The notes below the pieces were generated by a model that was given only the letters and a program-made list of their open reading frames with translations, was not told the DNA's origin and did not search any database. DNA of 64,000 nucleotides from NCBI RefSeq assembly GCF_900184225.1, contig NZ_FXWZ01000003.1:496001-560000 (forward strand), written 5' to 3'. This stretch comes from Brevibacterium ihuae. Lineage in GTDB: Bacteria; Actinomycetota; Actinomycetes; Actinomycetales; Brevibacteriaceae. Numbering within the stretch: position 1 is the first letter of the stretch; every line of letters starts with the position of its first letter. Made by a program: the position numbers and the translations under genes. Positions 35,184 to 47,192 of the stretch are shown piece after piece.

Positions 35184-37523
35184 TCAGCCGCCGATGGCCG
35201 GGGCGAGATCGTTGTCCCCCTCGTCCTCCGGCGGTGCGGGCTCCGGCTCCGGTTCGGGCTCGGGCGCCGGCGCGGGTGCGTCGTTCCCGCCGCGGTCGGG
35301 TGCCGGACGGTTGTTGCTCGTGCCGCCTCCGCCGCCACCGCCGCCGGAGCGTCCGCGGGGACGGGTCTCGGTGCCGCTGCCGCCGCCGGATCCGCCGCCG
35401 CGCATGATCGAGGGATCGGGACGGGCGAAGGACGTGTTGCCCTCGGTGTGCTTGACGGCCTCGCGCATGTAGGCCTGCCAGGTCTTGCCGGAGAACGTCG
35501 CACCGTAGACGAAGCCGCGCACCTTGCCCTTGCGGTTCTTCCGCCAGTCCATGCTCTTGTCCGGGTGGCCGGTCCACACCGCGGTCGAGATCGACTTGGT
35601 GAACCCGGCGAGCCACGTGTGGCCGACCTCGAAGTTCGTCGTTCCGGTCTTCGCGCCGGCCGGCTTGCCGATCGACAGCGACGAGGTGGTGCCGCCGTTG
35701 AAGGTCTGGGTCAGTGCGTAGGCGACGCCCTCGGCGACCTTCTCGTCGAGCACTTCGCGGCAGTCCGCGTTCGGGATCTCGACGTCCTCGCCGTTGCGGT
35801 CGGTGATGCCGGTGATCGGCGTCGGACGGCAGTAGGTGCCGCCGGAGGCGAACACCGCGTAGGCGCTCGCGAGGTCGATCGGGGCGACCTCGACGCTGCC
35901 GAGCACGGAGGAGGGCAGGAGCGCGAGGGTGAGGCCGTCCTCGGTCGTGGCGTCGAGCGGCTCGCCGGTGCCGTACTTGAGCCCCATGTCCATGGCGGTC
36001 TTCATGGTCCCGCACATGTTGAGCTGGTTGGCCATCGCCGCGTAGCCGGTGTTGACCGAGCTCTTCGTCGCCTGGAGGGCGGTCATGCTCGAGTTGCCCT
36101 TGCCGTCGCCGGCGTTGTTCGGGTTCCAGGTCGAGCCGTTGTTGTCGCATCCGTCGTACTTCCACGACCCGGCTGCGTACTCGCGCTTGCTGCCGTTGAC
36201 GGTGGTGTTGAGGCTCTTGCCCTCCTTGAGCCACTCGGTGAGCACGAAGGGCTTCCACGTCGATCCGACCTGGAAGCCGTTGGCCCCGTTGTGCTTGCGG
36301 TCGACGTTGTAGTTGATCTGGGTGTCCGAGCCCTTCTCGCCCTCGGTCACGGTGTAGTTGCGGTTCTGGGCCATCGCCATGACCTGGCCGGTGCCGGGCT
36401 CCACCGACACGATCGAGTGGCCGGCGCCGGAGGCGTCGCCGACCGGGATCCGCTTCTTGACCGCCTTGTCGGCCTCCTCCTGGATCTCCGGCTGGATGGT
36501 CGTCCGGATCTCCAGGCCGCCGCGCTGGAGGAAGTTCACGCGCTCCTCGTCGGTCTCGCCGAAGGCCGGGTCGGTCTCGATGACCCGCTGCACGTAGTCG
36601 CAGAAGTACGCCATGTTGCCGGCGGCCGCGCAGCCGTTCGGCGTGGTGTGGATGTCGAGGTCGAGACCGGAGTCGACCGCCTCGTCGTACTCCTCCTGGG
36701 TGATCTTCTCCTGGTCGAGCATGAGGCCGAGCACGACGTTGCGGCGCTCGATCGTCTGCTCCTCGAAGCGCTCGGGGTTGAATGCCGAGGGGTTCTTGAC
36801 GATTCCGGCGAGCATCGCGGACTGCTGGATGTTCAGCTCGCTCGCGGACTTGCCCCAGTAGCGGTAGGCGGCTGCTTCGACGCCGTACACGTTCGGGGAT
36901 CCGGAGTAGTTGTTGATGTTGAGGTAGCGGTTGAGGATCTCGTCCTTCGAGTACTTGTTCTCCACCGCGACGGCGAGCTTGGCCTCTCGGAGCTTGCGCG
37001 CGTAGCCCGCGGTGCCCTCGCTCTCCTTGGCCGCGTCGACGCCCTCGGCATTGCCGACGGCGTGGGCGTTCTCGGCGAGCACGTTCTTGACGTACTGCTG
37101 CGTGAGCGTCGATCCGCCCTGGGTCTCGTCGGAGAGGAGGTTGTGGACGACGGCGCGGGCGATGCCCTGGATGTCGACTCCGCTGTGCTCGTAGAAGCGG
37201 GCGTCCTCGACCGCCACCGTCGCGTCGCGCATCTCCTGCGAGATGTCCTCGAGCCCGACCTCGCGGCGGTTCTGCCAGTAGAAGGTCGCGATCTCCGAGC
37301 CGTCGGCGGCGAGCATGCGCGACTGCTCGGCGAGCGGACGCTCCTCGAGTTCGGCGGGCAAAGCGTTGAATACGTCGACCGCGGTCTCCGCGCCGGCAGA
37401 GGCGACGCCGACGGACGGGATCGCCAGACCGGCCCCGACCACTCCCGCGATCACGCTGACCGCGATGAATTGGAACCAGGCCCTGATCTTGTTCTGCTGG
37501 AGATCTGACGCAGGAGACACCAT
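35184..37523 (-). CDS. Class A penicillin-binding protein (transglycosylase/transpeptidase)
   Basis: A 779-residue bifunctional cell-wall synthase. A single N-terminal anchor (residues ~15-40) is followed by a GT51 transglycosylase (VEDARFYEHSGVDIQG near 104; GGSTLTQQYVKNVLAE). The transpeptidase has active-site SxxK in GSTWKPF (~420), SSVNT (SxN, ~487) and KTGTT (~623). The C-terminus ends in Gly-rich then Pro/Glu-rich low-complexity sequence, with no PASTA domain visible. It corresponds to ponA2/PBP1-type enzymes, and the metallophosphatase gene lies just upstream as in mycobacteria. Confidence 0.93.
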   Translation of the reverse strand: MVSPASDLQQNKIRAWFQFIAVSVIAGVVGAGLAIPSVGVASAGAETAVDVFNALPAELEERPLAEQSRMLAADGSEIATFYWQNRREVGLEDISQEMRDATVAVEDARFYEHSGVDIQGIARAVVHNLLSDETQGGSTLTQQYVKNVLAENAHAVGNAEGVDAAKESEGTAGYARKLREAKLAVAVENKYSKDEILNRYLNINNYSGSPNVYGVEAAAYRYWGKSASELNIQQSAMLAGIVKNPSAFNPERFEEQTIERRNVVLGLMLDQEKITQEEYDEAVDSGLDLDIHTTPNGCAAAGNMAYFCDYVQRVIETDPAFGETDEERVNFLQRGGLEIRTTIQPEIQEEADKAVKKRIPVGDASGAGHSIVSVEPGTGQVMAMAQNRNYTVTEGEKGSDTQINYNVDRKHNGANGFQVGSTWKPFVLTEWLKEGKSLNTTVNGSKREYAAGSWKYDGCDNNGSTWNPNNAGDGKGNSSMTALQATKSSVNTGYAAMANQLNMCGTMKTAMDMGLKYGTGEPLDATTEDGLTLALLPSSVLGSVEVAPIDLASAYAVFASGGTYCRPTPITGITDRNGEDVEIPNADCREVLDEKVAEGVAYALTQTFNGGTTSSLSIGKPAGAKTGTTNFEVGHTWLAGFTKSISTAVWTGHPDKSMDWRKNRKGKVRGFVYGATFSGKTWQAYMREAVKHTEGNTSFARPDPSIMRGGGSGGGSGTETRPRGRSGGGGGGGGTSNNRPAPDRGGNDAPAPAPEPEPEPEPAPPEDEGDNDLAPAIGG

Positions 37524-37611
37524 GCCCGCAATGATAGCGAAGCGGGCATGCGGAGTCTTTCAGCCCGCGCCCAGCAGTTTCGCGGGTTCCCGGGCCGGGA
37601 CTCCCCCGGAC

Positions 37612-38448
37612 TCAGGCGGTGCGGGGGACGAGTTCGAGGAGGGTCACCTCGGGCGGGCACGCGAACCGGGCCGGGGCGAACGGCGAGAAGCCGAGCCCGG
37701 CGGACACGTGGACGGGGACGCCGAGGTGGTCGAACACGCCGCGCGCCCGGGTCCGGTCGAGGTCGCAGTTGGTCACCGGCGCGCCCCAGAAGGGGATCCG
37801 GAGCTGCCCGCCGTGGGTGTGGCCGGCACAGACGAGGTCCGCCCCGGCCCGGGCGAAGGCGTCGAGGGTCCGCAGGTAGGGGGCGTGGGTGACGCCGATG
37901 CGCAGGTCGGCCTCGGGGTCGAACGCGGGGTGGTCGGCGGTGATCCCGTCGCGATCCATATGGGCGTCGCCGAGACCGGAGAGCGACAGCCGCACGCCGT
38001 TGACGGTGAGTGCGGCGTTCCGGTTGTCGAGCAGCGACCAGCCGCGGGACGACAGCGCCTCGACGAGCTCCCGGGTGGGCAGGGGCTGCGGAGGCCGCTC
38101 GTCCTCGATCTCCGAGGGGCCGAGCAGGTACCGCGCCGGGTTCTTGGCCTGCGGGGCGAAGAAGTCGTTCGAGCCGAGCACGAACACGCCGGGGACGTCG
38201 AGCAGCTCGCCGTAGGTGTCGACGACGGCGGGCACGATCGGGGCGGACAGGTTGTCCCCGGTGTTGACGACGAGGTCGGGCTCGAGCGCCGCGAGACCCC
38301 GCACCCACCGCATCTTGTGCCGCTGCCACGGCGCGAGGTGGAGATCGGACAGGTGGAGCACCCGCAGCGGCACCGACCCGGCCGGCAGCACGGCGAGCCG
38401 GTGGCGGCGGATCCGGAACAGGTGCGGTTCGACGCCCATCGCCCACAC
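37612..38448 (-). CDS. Membrane-anchored metallophosphoesterase
   Basis: A 278-residue calcineurin-fold phosphoesterase: LHLSDLHLAPWQ, VVNTGDNLS, GSNDFF (the GNH position with His replaced), GVTHAP and CAGHTHGGQLRIP. Homologues carry an N-terminal signal anchor. The first ATG/GTG in frame is GTG 38448, which cuts that anchor off. A CTG at 38541, overlapping the asd stop as CTGA, would add 31 residues including an Ala/Gly/Leu helix. It lies between asd and ponA, all on the minus strand. The substrate is unknown. Confidence 0.82.
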   Translation of the reverse strand: MWAMGVEPHLFRIRRHRLAVLPAGSVPLRVLHLSDLHLAPWQRHKMRWVRGLAALEPDLVVNTGDNLSAPIVPAVVDTYGELLDVPGVFVLGSNDFFAPQAKNPARYLLGPSEIEDERPPQPLPTRELVEALSSRGWSLLDNRNAALTVNGVRLSLSGLGDAHMDRDGITADHPAFDPEADLRIGVTHAPYLRTLDAFARAGADLVCAGHTHGGQLRIPFWGAPVTNCDLDRTRARGVFDHLGVPVHVSAGLGFSPFAPARFACPPEVTLLELVPRTA

Positions 38449-38537
38449 CGCACCGGCAGCACCCAGAGCGGCGGCGCCGGCGGCGGCGATGCCGAGGCCG
38501 GTGAGGGTGGAGCGGGCGGCCGATCCGGAGCGGGGGG

Positions 38538-40891
<2,354 letters not shown>

Positions 40892-41027
40892 GGCTGTCAC
40901 TTTCGTAGGAGTGCGTTCGCGACCATTGTACGGTCGGCCCTGCCGCGGAGGACGGCCCCGCCCGCCATGCGGATCCGGTGCGGAGTCCCGCTCCGGGCCG
41001 CCTCCGGAGCGGCAGCCGGGGAGCACG

Positions 41028-41069
41028 CCCGAGGCGCCCGCTCCGGGGATCGGGAGCGGGCGCCTCGGG
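41028..41069 (-). terminator. 17-bp GC hairpin terminator after the XRE gene
   Basis: A perfect 17-bp stem (41028-41044 with 41053-41069) with an 8-base loop, 44 bases past the XRE stop and before lysC. Confidence 0.8.
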
Positions 41070-41112
41070 TGGTGGGGATCGGTGCGACTCGAGGGGCGGA
41101 TCGCAGGGGGTC

Positions 41113-41334
41113 TCACTCGACGGAGAAGAGGTCTCCGGGCTGGCAGTCGAGCGCATCGCACAGGCTGACGAGCGTGGTGTAGCGGATCGCCTTCGCGCGG
41201 TTGTTCTTGAGCACGGACAGGTTGGCGACGGTGACGCCGACCCGCGACGCGAGCTCGGTGAGGGTGACCGACTTCTCCTCGAGGATGCGGTCGAGGTGGC
41301 AGCGGACGCTGCGGGTGCCGATCTCGATGGTCAT
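41113..41334 (-). CDS. Small XRE/YozG-type helix-turn-helix regulator
   Basis: A 73-residue protein that is almost entirely a Cro/C1-type [57 protein letters not shown]. It starts one base after the DUF2975 stop. XRE regulators of this type are usually paired with a DUF2975 membrane protein, probably as a sensor/regulator unit. Confidence 0.88.
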   Translation of the reverse strand: MTIEIGTRSVRCHLDRILEEKSVTLTELASRVGVTVANLSVLKNNRAKAIRYTTLVSLCDALDCQPGDLFSVE

Positions 41335-41335
41335 C

Positions 41336-41965
41336 TCAGATCACCCCTTCGAGCTCGGTCTCCGCCCGGGCACCGCGGATGAGGAGGGCGCGGATGATCC
41401 CGATGCCGGAGACCACGGCCAGCCAGACCCAGATCATCGTCGTCGTGATGCTGTTGTCGACGGGCAGATCGTTGAGACCGAGGTCGCGGATGACGAGGTT
41501 GTCGCCGAGCATCTGGACGAAGCCGGAGACGATGCCGGTCGCGACGACCGTCCAGAACAGGCCGGTCATCGCACGCGCAGCTCGCGGATCGAGCGGGGTG
41601 CTCCGGGTCATGTGGGTGACGGCCCGGATGGAGTACCAGCAGGCGATCGCGAGACCGACGATGAACAGGACAGCGGAGGCCGCCTGGAAGACGATCGCCG
41701 CGGGGGAGAAGCGCTCGAGCGGAAGGGTGAGGTCGACGACGCCGGCGAGCGGCATCCGCTCATCGCCGATCACGGTGTCCACGGGCTCCTCGGCGGGGAG
41801 TTCGAGGGACACGGTGAGCGTGCGCTCCACGGCGAGCCGGATCAGATCGACGATGCGCTCGCCTGCGAGGAGGAGGACGACGACGAGAGGGTAGATCCAC
41901 AGGCCGGACAGCGAACCGGGCTCGCGGCGGCGGGGCGACGGGGATGCGGAAGAGGGGGTGCTCAT
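41336..41965 (-). CDS. DUF2975 membrane protein
   Basis: A 209-residue protein with four predicted helices at roughly 22-45, 85-110, 130-155 and 175-200 (WIYPLVVVLLLAGERIVDLI is the first). ATG 41965 follows GAAGGAGTCATC. DUF2975 proteins are found next to YozG-type regulators; their ligand or signal is unknown. The upstream DNA is unusually AT-rich with repeated TATCGA motifs. Confidence 0.82.
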   Translation of the reverse strand: MSTPSSASPSPRRREPGSLSGLWIYPLVVVLLLAGERIVDLIRLAVERTLTVSLELPAEEPVDTVIGDERMPLAGVVDLTLPLERFSPAAIVFQAASAVLFIVGLAIACWYSIRAVTHMTRSTPLDPRAARAMTGLFWTVVATGIVSGFVQMLGDNLVIRDLGLNDLPVDNSITTTMIWVWLAVVSGIGIIRALLIRGARAETELEGVI

Positions 41966-41997
41966 GATGACTCCTTCGATCGGGTCGGACACTTCGA

Positions 41998-42080
41998 CAT
42001 ATCGTTTCTCGATGTATCGATAGTCAATATGTTTATCGAGAATCGATAGGGAGTCTGGGGTTCGGGATATTGATTTTCGA
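41998..42080. promoter_or_regulatory. AT-rich island with repeated TATCGA(TA) motifs
   Basis: Within 83 bases there are several related elements: a perfect TATCGATA palindrome at 42015-42022; TATCGAGAATCGATA at 42034-42048; and GATATTGATTTTCGATAT from 42066. TTCTCGAT (42006) and ATCGAGAA (42035) form an inverted pair. It is 30-115 bases upstream of the DUF2975-XRE operon, so it is a likely operator/promoter for the XRE protein. Confidence 0.6.
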
Positions 42081-42255
42081 TATGCCTCGAAAGCCCTGGT
42101 GAGAGCGGAGAACTGCGTCCGGGCGATGCCGGGGGATCCCGTCCGAGCGGCGAGGAGCGTCAGGGCACGCCGCCGCAGCGGGAGGAACCGGAGCCTCCGC
42201 CGAGAGAGAGCACGGCGCGTCCGCGGACCGGCCCGCGCGCCGAGTCCGGGAGAGG

Positions 42256-42861
42256 TCAGCCGACCGCGCGGCGCCCCTCGAACGCGCGGCCGAGGGTGAC
42301 CTCGTCGGCGTACTCGAGATCGCCGCCCACGGGCAGCCCGGACGCCAGGCGGCTCACCGTGATGCCGACGCTCGAGAGCAGCCGCACGAGATAGGTCGCG
42401 GTGGCCTCGCCCTCGAGGTTGGGGTCGGTGGCGATGACGCACTCCGTCACCTCACCGGACTGCAGCCGAGGCAGGAGCTCCTTGATCCGGAGGTCGTCGG
42501 GGCCCACACCCGCCATCGGGTCGATCGATCCGCCGAGCACGTGGTAGAGACCCCGGAACTCGCGGGTGCGCTCGATCGCGACGACGTCCTTGGGCTCCTC
42601 GACGACGCAGATCAGGGTCTGGTCGCGGCGCGGATCCTTGCAGATCACGCATTCGGTGTCCTCGGAGACGTTGCCGCAGGTCTCGCAGAAGCGGACGCGC
42701 TTCTTGACCTCGCTCAGCGCGGTGCTCAGCGCCTCGACGTCCTCCGCCGGGCTCTGCAGGATGTGGAAGGCCAGGCGCTGGGCGGACTTCGGCCCGATGC
42801 CCGGCAGCTTGCCGAACTCCTCGACGAGGTCCTGCAGGGCGCCTTCGTACAGCATGCTCAT
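42256..42861 (-). CDS. recR: Recombination mediator RecR
   Basis: A 201-residue protein of the RecFOR pathway. It has the helix-hairpin-helix [18 protein letters not shown], a four-cysteine zinc finger ([16 protein letters not shown]), and the Toprim block [31 protein letters not shown] follows. Length and motifs are complete. ATG 42861 overlaps the dnaX stop by 4 bases. Confidence 0.95.
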   Translation of the reverse strand: MSMLYEGALQDLVEEFGKLPGIGPKSAQRLAFHILQSPAEDVEALSTALSEVKKRVRFCETCGNVSEDTECVICKDPRRDQTLICVVEEPKDVVAIERTREFRGLYHVLGGSIDPMAGVGPDDLRIKELLPRLQSGEVTECVIATDPNLEGEATATYLVRLLSSVGITVSRLASGLPVGGDLEYADEVTLGRAFEGRRAVG

Positions 42862-45800
42862 CCGTCGATCTCCTCGATGACCACTCCGCCGAGGATGCGC
42901 TCGACCACGGGGACCCCGAACTCGGGTGCCTCGCTGATGTCGAGGTCACCCTCGGTGTCGTAGTCGACGTAGTTCTCCACCGGGTCCGGCTCCGGGGGCG
43001 CGGGCGGCGCCCCTCCCCCGTCCGCCGGGTGACCGACCGTGCCGTGGCGGGCCGCCAGGTGCGCGAAGCGGTGGTCAGCTCGCGCGTCCCGGGGTTCGGG
43101 ATCGGCCGGCGGGGGTTCGCCGTTCCCGTTGCTCGTGAACGCGATGTCCGGATCCGCGTAGGCCCCGAGGAAGTCGAGGTCGTCGTCCGCACGGGGAGCG
43201 GGAGAAAGTTCCGCACCTCCGCCCGGGTCGTCACCGGTGCCGCCGTCGAGTCCGCCGTCGGCGCCGCCGACGGGTTCGCCGAACCCGTCCTCACCGTCGT
43301 CGGGAAACTCGTCGTCGTAGGGGTAGTCGGGGATGTCGGCGGGCGGCGGGACCGCGACGAACGGGGCATCGACCGCTCCCGTCCCCGCGCTCGTCGAGGA
43401 CACCGGGTCCCGCTCGGCATCGGGAGCATCCGCCGCGTCCGAGGCGCCTTCCGCACGAGCCGCATCGCCATCCACCGGCCCGTCCTGGGAACGAGGCCCA
43501 TCGTGGGGACGAGGCTCGCGACCCGCCCCCTGCGCGTCTTCCGGTCGAGGCGCAGGGTCGACCGCGGGTGCGTCGCCGCGCCCGGCGTCTCGGTCATCGG
43601 CGGGGCGGGGACCCGAACGCTCAGCTGTCGGGTCGCCCTCCGCATCGTCGTCAGCGGGCGCGTCGGTGCTCCAGGCACCCGACGGCGGCGGAGTCTGCCA
43701 GAACTTCTCGTGGTCGACCGGTTCGCGGTCCGCCGCTCGCGGGCCGACCACTGAATCGACCTCCTCGCGGCTGGGGCGGCGCGGTGCCGGACCGCGCGAT
43801 CCTCCGCCGCCGGAGCCCGAGGGCCCTCGGTCGACTGCGGCACCGACCTCACCGACCTCGACGCGCGCCTCGATCCCGAGGACCTCCGCGACGGATTCGG
43901 CGAGCTTCGCGGCGTTCGCTCCCCGGGTGAATCCGGAGACGGACCCCTGGTTGTTGAAGCCGAGGGTGAGGACACCGCCGGCGTAGCCCTGCGGCACGGC
44001 GTTGGAGCTGACGATCGCCCGGGCGAGCTTGCTGCGCCGGCCGAGCGCCTCGAGGATGTCCGGCCATGAGCGCCGGATCGCATCGATCTCCGCACCCGCG
44101 GCAGACCCGGCTCCCGACGAGGGCCCCGCTCCGACCGCGGGCCCGGCGCCGGCAGCGGACCCGTCGCAGGCCACCGGCCCGGCCGCGGTCCCGTCCCGGT
44201 CGGGGGACGCAGGTCGATCGGACGGCACGCTTCTCCGGCCCGGAGAATGCTGTCGGCTGGGGCGGGGCTCCTCATCGCGGGAGCGATCGGATGCCGCCGA
44301 TGCAGCGGAGGCGCGGTCCCCGCCGGACCCGGGCGCCGCACTGCGGTCGATATCGACCCGATCGTCCGGAGCTGGTCGGTCCGGGCGCCGGGTCCCGGAG
44401 TCGGGCGCCCCGGAGGACGGCGCGGCGGTCCCGGCTCCGGGATGCCCGGCGGTCGCGCCGGACGACGGGGAGTCCTCCTCCAGGAGCGACTCCGCCGCGG
44501 CAGCGGCGGCGGCGTAATCGCCGAGGGCCTCGTCGACCTGGCGGGCGGCGGGAGTCGAGGCAGGAGCTGCCGCGGCGCGGCGGTCCCGGGGACCTCGCGC
44601 CCCGCCCTCGGGCGATTCGGGAGTGCGGGAATTCGCAGCGGAGCCGCTGCCTCCGGGCACAGAACCGGCCCCGCCGTTCGGCTCACCGGCCGGTCCCGCG
44701 GCGCCGTCCCGGCCGGGGCCGGCGGAGTGCTCAGCGGGTTCGGCGGCCTGCGCGGCGGGAACGCCGCCGGGCACAGTGCCGGACGGGGTCATCCCGATGC
44801 GGCGCTCGAGGCGTTCGACGCGCGACAGCGCGGACCGCCGCGAGCTCTCCGCCCCGGGCAGCAGGATCCGGGCGCACATGAGCTCGAGCTGGAGACGCGG
44901 GGAGGTCGCACCCGACATCTCGGTCAGCCCGGTGTTGAGGAGGTCCGCGGCGCGCGACAGCTCTGCCTGCCCGGAGATCCGGGCCTGCTGGACGAGGCGC
45001 TCGAGCCTGTCCGCCGGGACCTCGGGGAGGAAGGCGGCCGCCTGGTCCTGGGCCGCGCCGATGACCACGAGGTCGCGGAACCGTTCGAGCAGGTCCTCGA
45101 CGAAGCGGCGCGGGTCCTGTCCGGATTCGATGACGCGGTCGACCACGCGGAACACCCCGGCGCCGTCTCCGGCCGCGAAGGCGTCGACGATGTCGCCGAG
45201 CAGCGAATCCGGGGTGTAGCCGAGGAGGGCCACCGCAGTGGGATAGTCGATGCCCTCGGTCGTCGCACCCGCCATGAGCTGGTCGAGGACCGAGAGCGAG
45301 TCGCGCACCGAACCGCCGCCGGCGCGCACGACGAGCGGCAGCACGCCCTTGCCCACGGGGACGGACTCCCGATCGCAGAGCTCCGCGAGGTACCGGGTGA
45401 GGATCTCCGGGGGCACGAGCCGGAAGGGGTAGTGGTGGGTGCGGGACCGGATGGTGCCGATGACCTTCTCCGGCTCCGTCGTCGCGAACACGAACTTGAC
45501 GTGCTCGGGCGGCTCCTCGACGAGCTTGAGCAGCGCGTTGAAGCCCTGCGTGGTGACCATGTGGGCCTCATCGAGGATGAAGACCTTGAAGCGGTCACGA
45601 GCCGGCGCGTACACCGCCCGCTCGCGCAGATCGCGGGCGTCGTCCACACCGTTGTGGCTGGCGGCGTCGATCTCGACGACGTCGAGCGAGCCGGGTCCGC
45701 CGTTCGCGAGGTCGCGGCAGCTGGGGCATTCGCCGCACGGGCGCGGAGTGGGCCCCTGCTCGCAGTTGAGGCAGCGCGCGAGGATGCGCGCCGAGGTCGT

Positions 45801-45950
45801 CTTGCCGCAGCCGCGGGGGCCCGAGAACAGGTAGGCGTGATTGATGCGGCCGTTGTCGATGGCGGCCTTGAGCGGCCCGGTGACGTGGTCCTGTCCGATG
45901 ACGTCGTCGAAGGACTCCGGGCGGTAGCGGCGATAGAGAGCGGTGGACAC
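42858..45950 (-). CDS. dnaX: DNA polymerase III subunit gamma/tau
   Basis: A 1030-residue clamp-loader ATPase. The AAA+ region (1-370) has Walker [17 protein letters not shown], a zinc module with cysteines in [19 protein letters not shown], Walker [13 protein letters not shown], and the SRC-equivalent [11 protein letters not shown]. After residue ~400 the protein is largely disordered and Ala/Gly/Pro/Asp-rich. A folded island at ~610-700 ([20 protein letters not shown]) is probably the polymerase-binding domain, and the end is short and acidic. I chose GTG 45950 because TAGGGT lies 7 bases upstream. The longer start at 45980 adds unconserved residues. Confidence 0.93.
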   Translation of the reverse strand: MSTALYRRYRPESFDDVIGQDHVTGPLKAAIDNGRINHAYLFSGPRGCGKTTSARILARCLNCEQGPTPRPCGECPSCRDLANGGPGSLDVVEIDAASHNGVDDARDLRERAVYAPARDRFKVFILDEAHMVTTQGFNALLKLVEEPPEHVKFVFATTEPEKVIGTIRSRTHHYPFRLVPPEILTRYLAELCDRESVPVGKGVLPLVVRAGGGSVRDSLSVLDQLMAGATTEGIDYPTAVALLGYTPDSLLGDIVDAFAAGDGAGVFRVVDRVIESGQDPRRFVEDLLERFRDLVVIGAAQDQAAAFLPEVPADRLERLVQQARISGQAELSRAADLLNTGLTEMSGATSPRLQLELMCARILLPGAESSRRSALSRVERLERRIGMTPSGTVPGGVPAAQAAEPAEHSAGPGRDGAAGPAGEPNGGAGSVPGGSGSAANSRTPESPEGGARGPRDRRAAAAPASTPAARQVDEALGDYAAAAAAAESLLEEDSPSSGATAGHPGAGTAAPSSGAPDSGTRRPDRPAPDDRVDIDRSAAPGSGGDRASAASAASDRSRDEEPRPSRQHSPGRRSVPSDRPASPDRDGTAAGPVACDGSAAGAGPAVGAGPSSGAGSAAGAEIDAIRRSWPDILEALGRRSKLARAIVSSNAVPQGYAGGVLTLGFNNQGSVSGFTRGANAAKLAESVAEVLGIEARVEVGEVGAAVDRGPSGSGGGGSRGPAPRRPSREEVDSVVGPRAADREPVDHEKFWQTPPPSGAWSTDAPADDDAEGDPTAERSGPRPADDRDAGRGDAPAVDPAPRPEDAQGAGREPRPHDGPRSQDGPVDGDAARAEGASDAADAPDAERDPVSSTSAGTGAVDAPFVAVPPPADIPDYPYDDEFPDDGEDGFGEPVGGADGGLDGGTGDDPGGGAELSPAPRADDDLDFLGAYADPDIAFTSNGNGEPPPADPEPRDARADHRFAHLAARHGTVGHPADGGGAPPAPPEPDPVENYVDYDTEGDLDISEAPEFGVPVVERILGGVVIEEIDG

Positions 45951-45957
45951 GTCAACC

Positions 45958-45963
45958 ACCCTA
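45958..45963 (-). promoter_or_regulatory. -10 box of a leaderless promoter for dnaX-recR
   Basis: TAGGGT on the minus strand, then 7 bases (GGTTGAC), then GTG at 45950. There is no ribosome site between them. Confidence 0.55.
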
Positions 45964-46041
45964 CTGGGTGCCGCGGACACGGCCCACCGGATCGCGCGGC
46001 GGGATGGGTGTTGAGGCGGACCGGGCCGTCGGGCAGGATGG

Positions 46042-46836
46042 ATGCATGACGACTCCCCCGCAGGACTCCCCCGAGAACTCCCCCGCCGACCCCGCCCGCA
46101 CCCTGCGCATCGGCCATGCCGAGCGCGACGAGGGCATCGAGGCGCTCCGCGACGCGGCGGCCGAGGGCCGCCTCACCACCGAGCCCCCGCCGACCCCGCC
46201 CGCACCCTGCGCATCGGCCATGCCGAGCGCGACGAGGTCATCGAGGCGCTCCGCGACGCGGCGGCCGAGGGCCGCCTCACCACCGAGGAGCTCACCGAGC
46301 GCATCGAGCGCACCGCTGAGGCGAAGGTCTATGTCGACCTCGACGCCGTCGTCGCCGACCTCCCGGTGCCGCCGCCCTCGGACCGGGTCCGCGCTGCCGC
46401 CGGACGCACACGCGTCGGACTGCCGCAGGACAGCGACGAACCGGGGCACCACCCGTTCGACCCGCTCGTCCTCCGCGCGTCCTGGGACAACGCCCAGCGC
46501 CGGGGCCGCTGGGCTCCCCCGCCGTTCATCCGGCTCGAATCCGTGGGAGCGACCGCCGAGGTCAACTTCCTCGAGGCGACCACCGATCTGCCCGAGATCG
46601 ACGTCGAGGTCTCCGGCGGCATGGGCAGCGCCGTCGTCGTCGTCCCCGAGGACTGGGGAGTCAACGTCGACCGCCTGGGCACCAGCTGGGGCACCGTGAG
46701 GTCGAAGGTCGCGGCAGTCCCCCAGCCGGGCCGTCCTCTCGTCCGCGTCCACGGGTCGGTGGGCATGGGGACATTCACCGCCCGCCACGCCGGGTATTTC
46801 GAGCGCAAGCGCCTGGAGGCGAACGGGCGTGGATGA
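46042..46836 (+). CDS. DUF1707-domain protein with an N-terminal 104-bp tandem duplication
   Basis: The intact family sequence reads DPARTLRIGHAERDEVIEAL, then EGRLTTEELTERIERTAEA, then a beta-rich C-terminal domain ending GTFTARHAGYFERKRLEA. A tandem copy of 104 bases (not a multiple of 3) at the start shifts the frame. From the natural ATG 46046, translation runs in frame through copy 1 and out of frame through copy 2. From ATG 46042, copy 1 is out of frame but copy 2 and everything after it is correct, giving 264 residues. The gene may therefore still make a product with a scrambled N-terminus, or it may be a fresh pseudogene. DUF1707 proteins are soluble and of unknown function. Confidence 0.7.
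   Translation: MHDDSPAGLPRELPRRPRPHPAHRPCRARRGHRGAPRRGGRGPPHHRAPADPARTLRIGHAERDEVIEALRDAAAEGRLTTEELTERIERTAEAKVYVDLDAVVADLPVPPPSDRVRAAAGRTRVGLPQDSDEPGHHPFDPLVLRASWDNAQRRGRWAPPPFIRLESVGATAEVNFLEATTDLPEIDVEVSGGMGSAVVVVPEDWGVNVDRLGTSWGTVRSKVAAVPQPGRPLVRVHGSVGMGTFTARHAGYFERKRLEANGRG
46080..46287 (+). repeat. 104-bp tandem duplication with one mismatch
   Basis: 46080-46183 and 46184-46287 are the same 104 bases except for one change (GGC in copy 1, GTC in copy 2). The unit covers the N-terminal conserved helix of the DUF1707 domain. Confidence 0.93.
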
Positions 46837-47083
46837 GCCGCAGATCCTCGTCGTCCTCATCGTCATCGCGTTCTTCGCGGTGACGCTGTTCGGCGGCGGG
46901 TATCTCATCTATCGTGTGATGAATCGCCCGAGCTCCTACATCGGCGCGCACCTGCCCGGCGACGCCGCCGAGGATTCGACCACCCACTTCGTCGACGACG
47001 ACACGAACGACGACACCCCGGGCGGCTCGCCGCAGGGGCCGGAGGAGCCGCACGAGGACCCGGACGGCCGCCCGCGGTTCTGA
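46829..47083 (+). CDS. Small single-helix membrane protein
   Basis: An 84-residue protein from GTG 46829, overlapping the DUF1707 gene by 8 bases. One N-terminal transmembrane helix (ILVVLIVIAFFAVTLFGGGYLIY) is followed by an acidic, Pro/Asp-rich tail. I do not recognise a family. The overlap suggests it is cotranslated with the DUF1707 protein. Confidence 0.7.
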   Translation: MDEPQILVVLIVIAFFAVTLFGGGYLIYRVMNRPSSYIGAHLPGDAAEDSTTHFVDDDTNDDTPGGSPQGPEEPHEDPDGRPRF

Positions 47084-47147
47084 GGACCGGCGGATTCCGC
47101 AGGCCTCGGCCCCGTCGCTCGAGCCTCGGCGGGGTGCTGCTTGTTGC

Positions 47148-47192
47148 GCTCAGCCCTCGGGAGCGCTGCCCGCGTGGCTCAGCTCTCGCGAG
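47148..47192 (-). repeat. 29-bp direct repeat at the TIGR03085-type gene stop
   Basis: On the plus strand GCTCAGCTCTCGCGAG starts at 47177 and carries the stop codon (as TCA). GCTCAGCCCTCGGGAG starts at 47148, 29 bases further downstream of the gene. Confidence 0.55.

Noticed and set aside
42099..42299. 66-codon plus-strand frame between recR and the DUF2975 gene
   Set aside because: Arg-rich low-complexity translation, overlaps the recR end and has no ribosome site.
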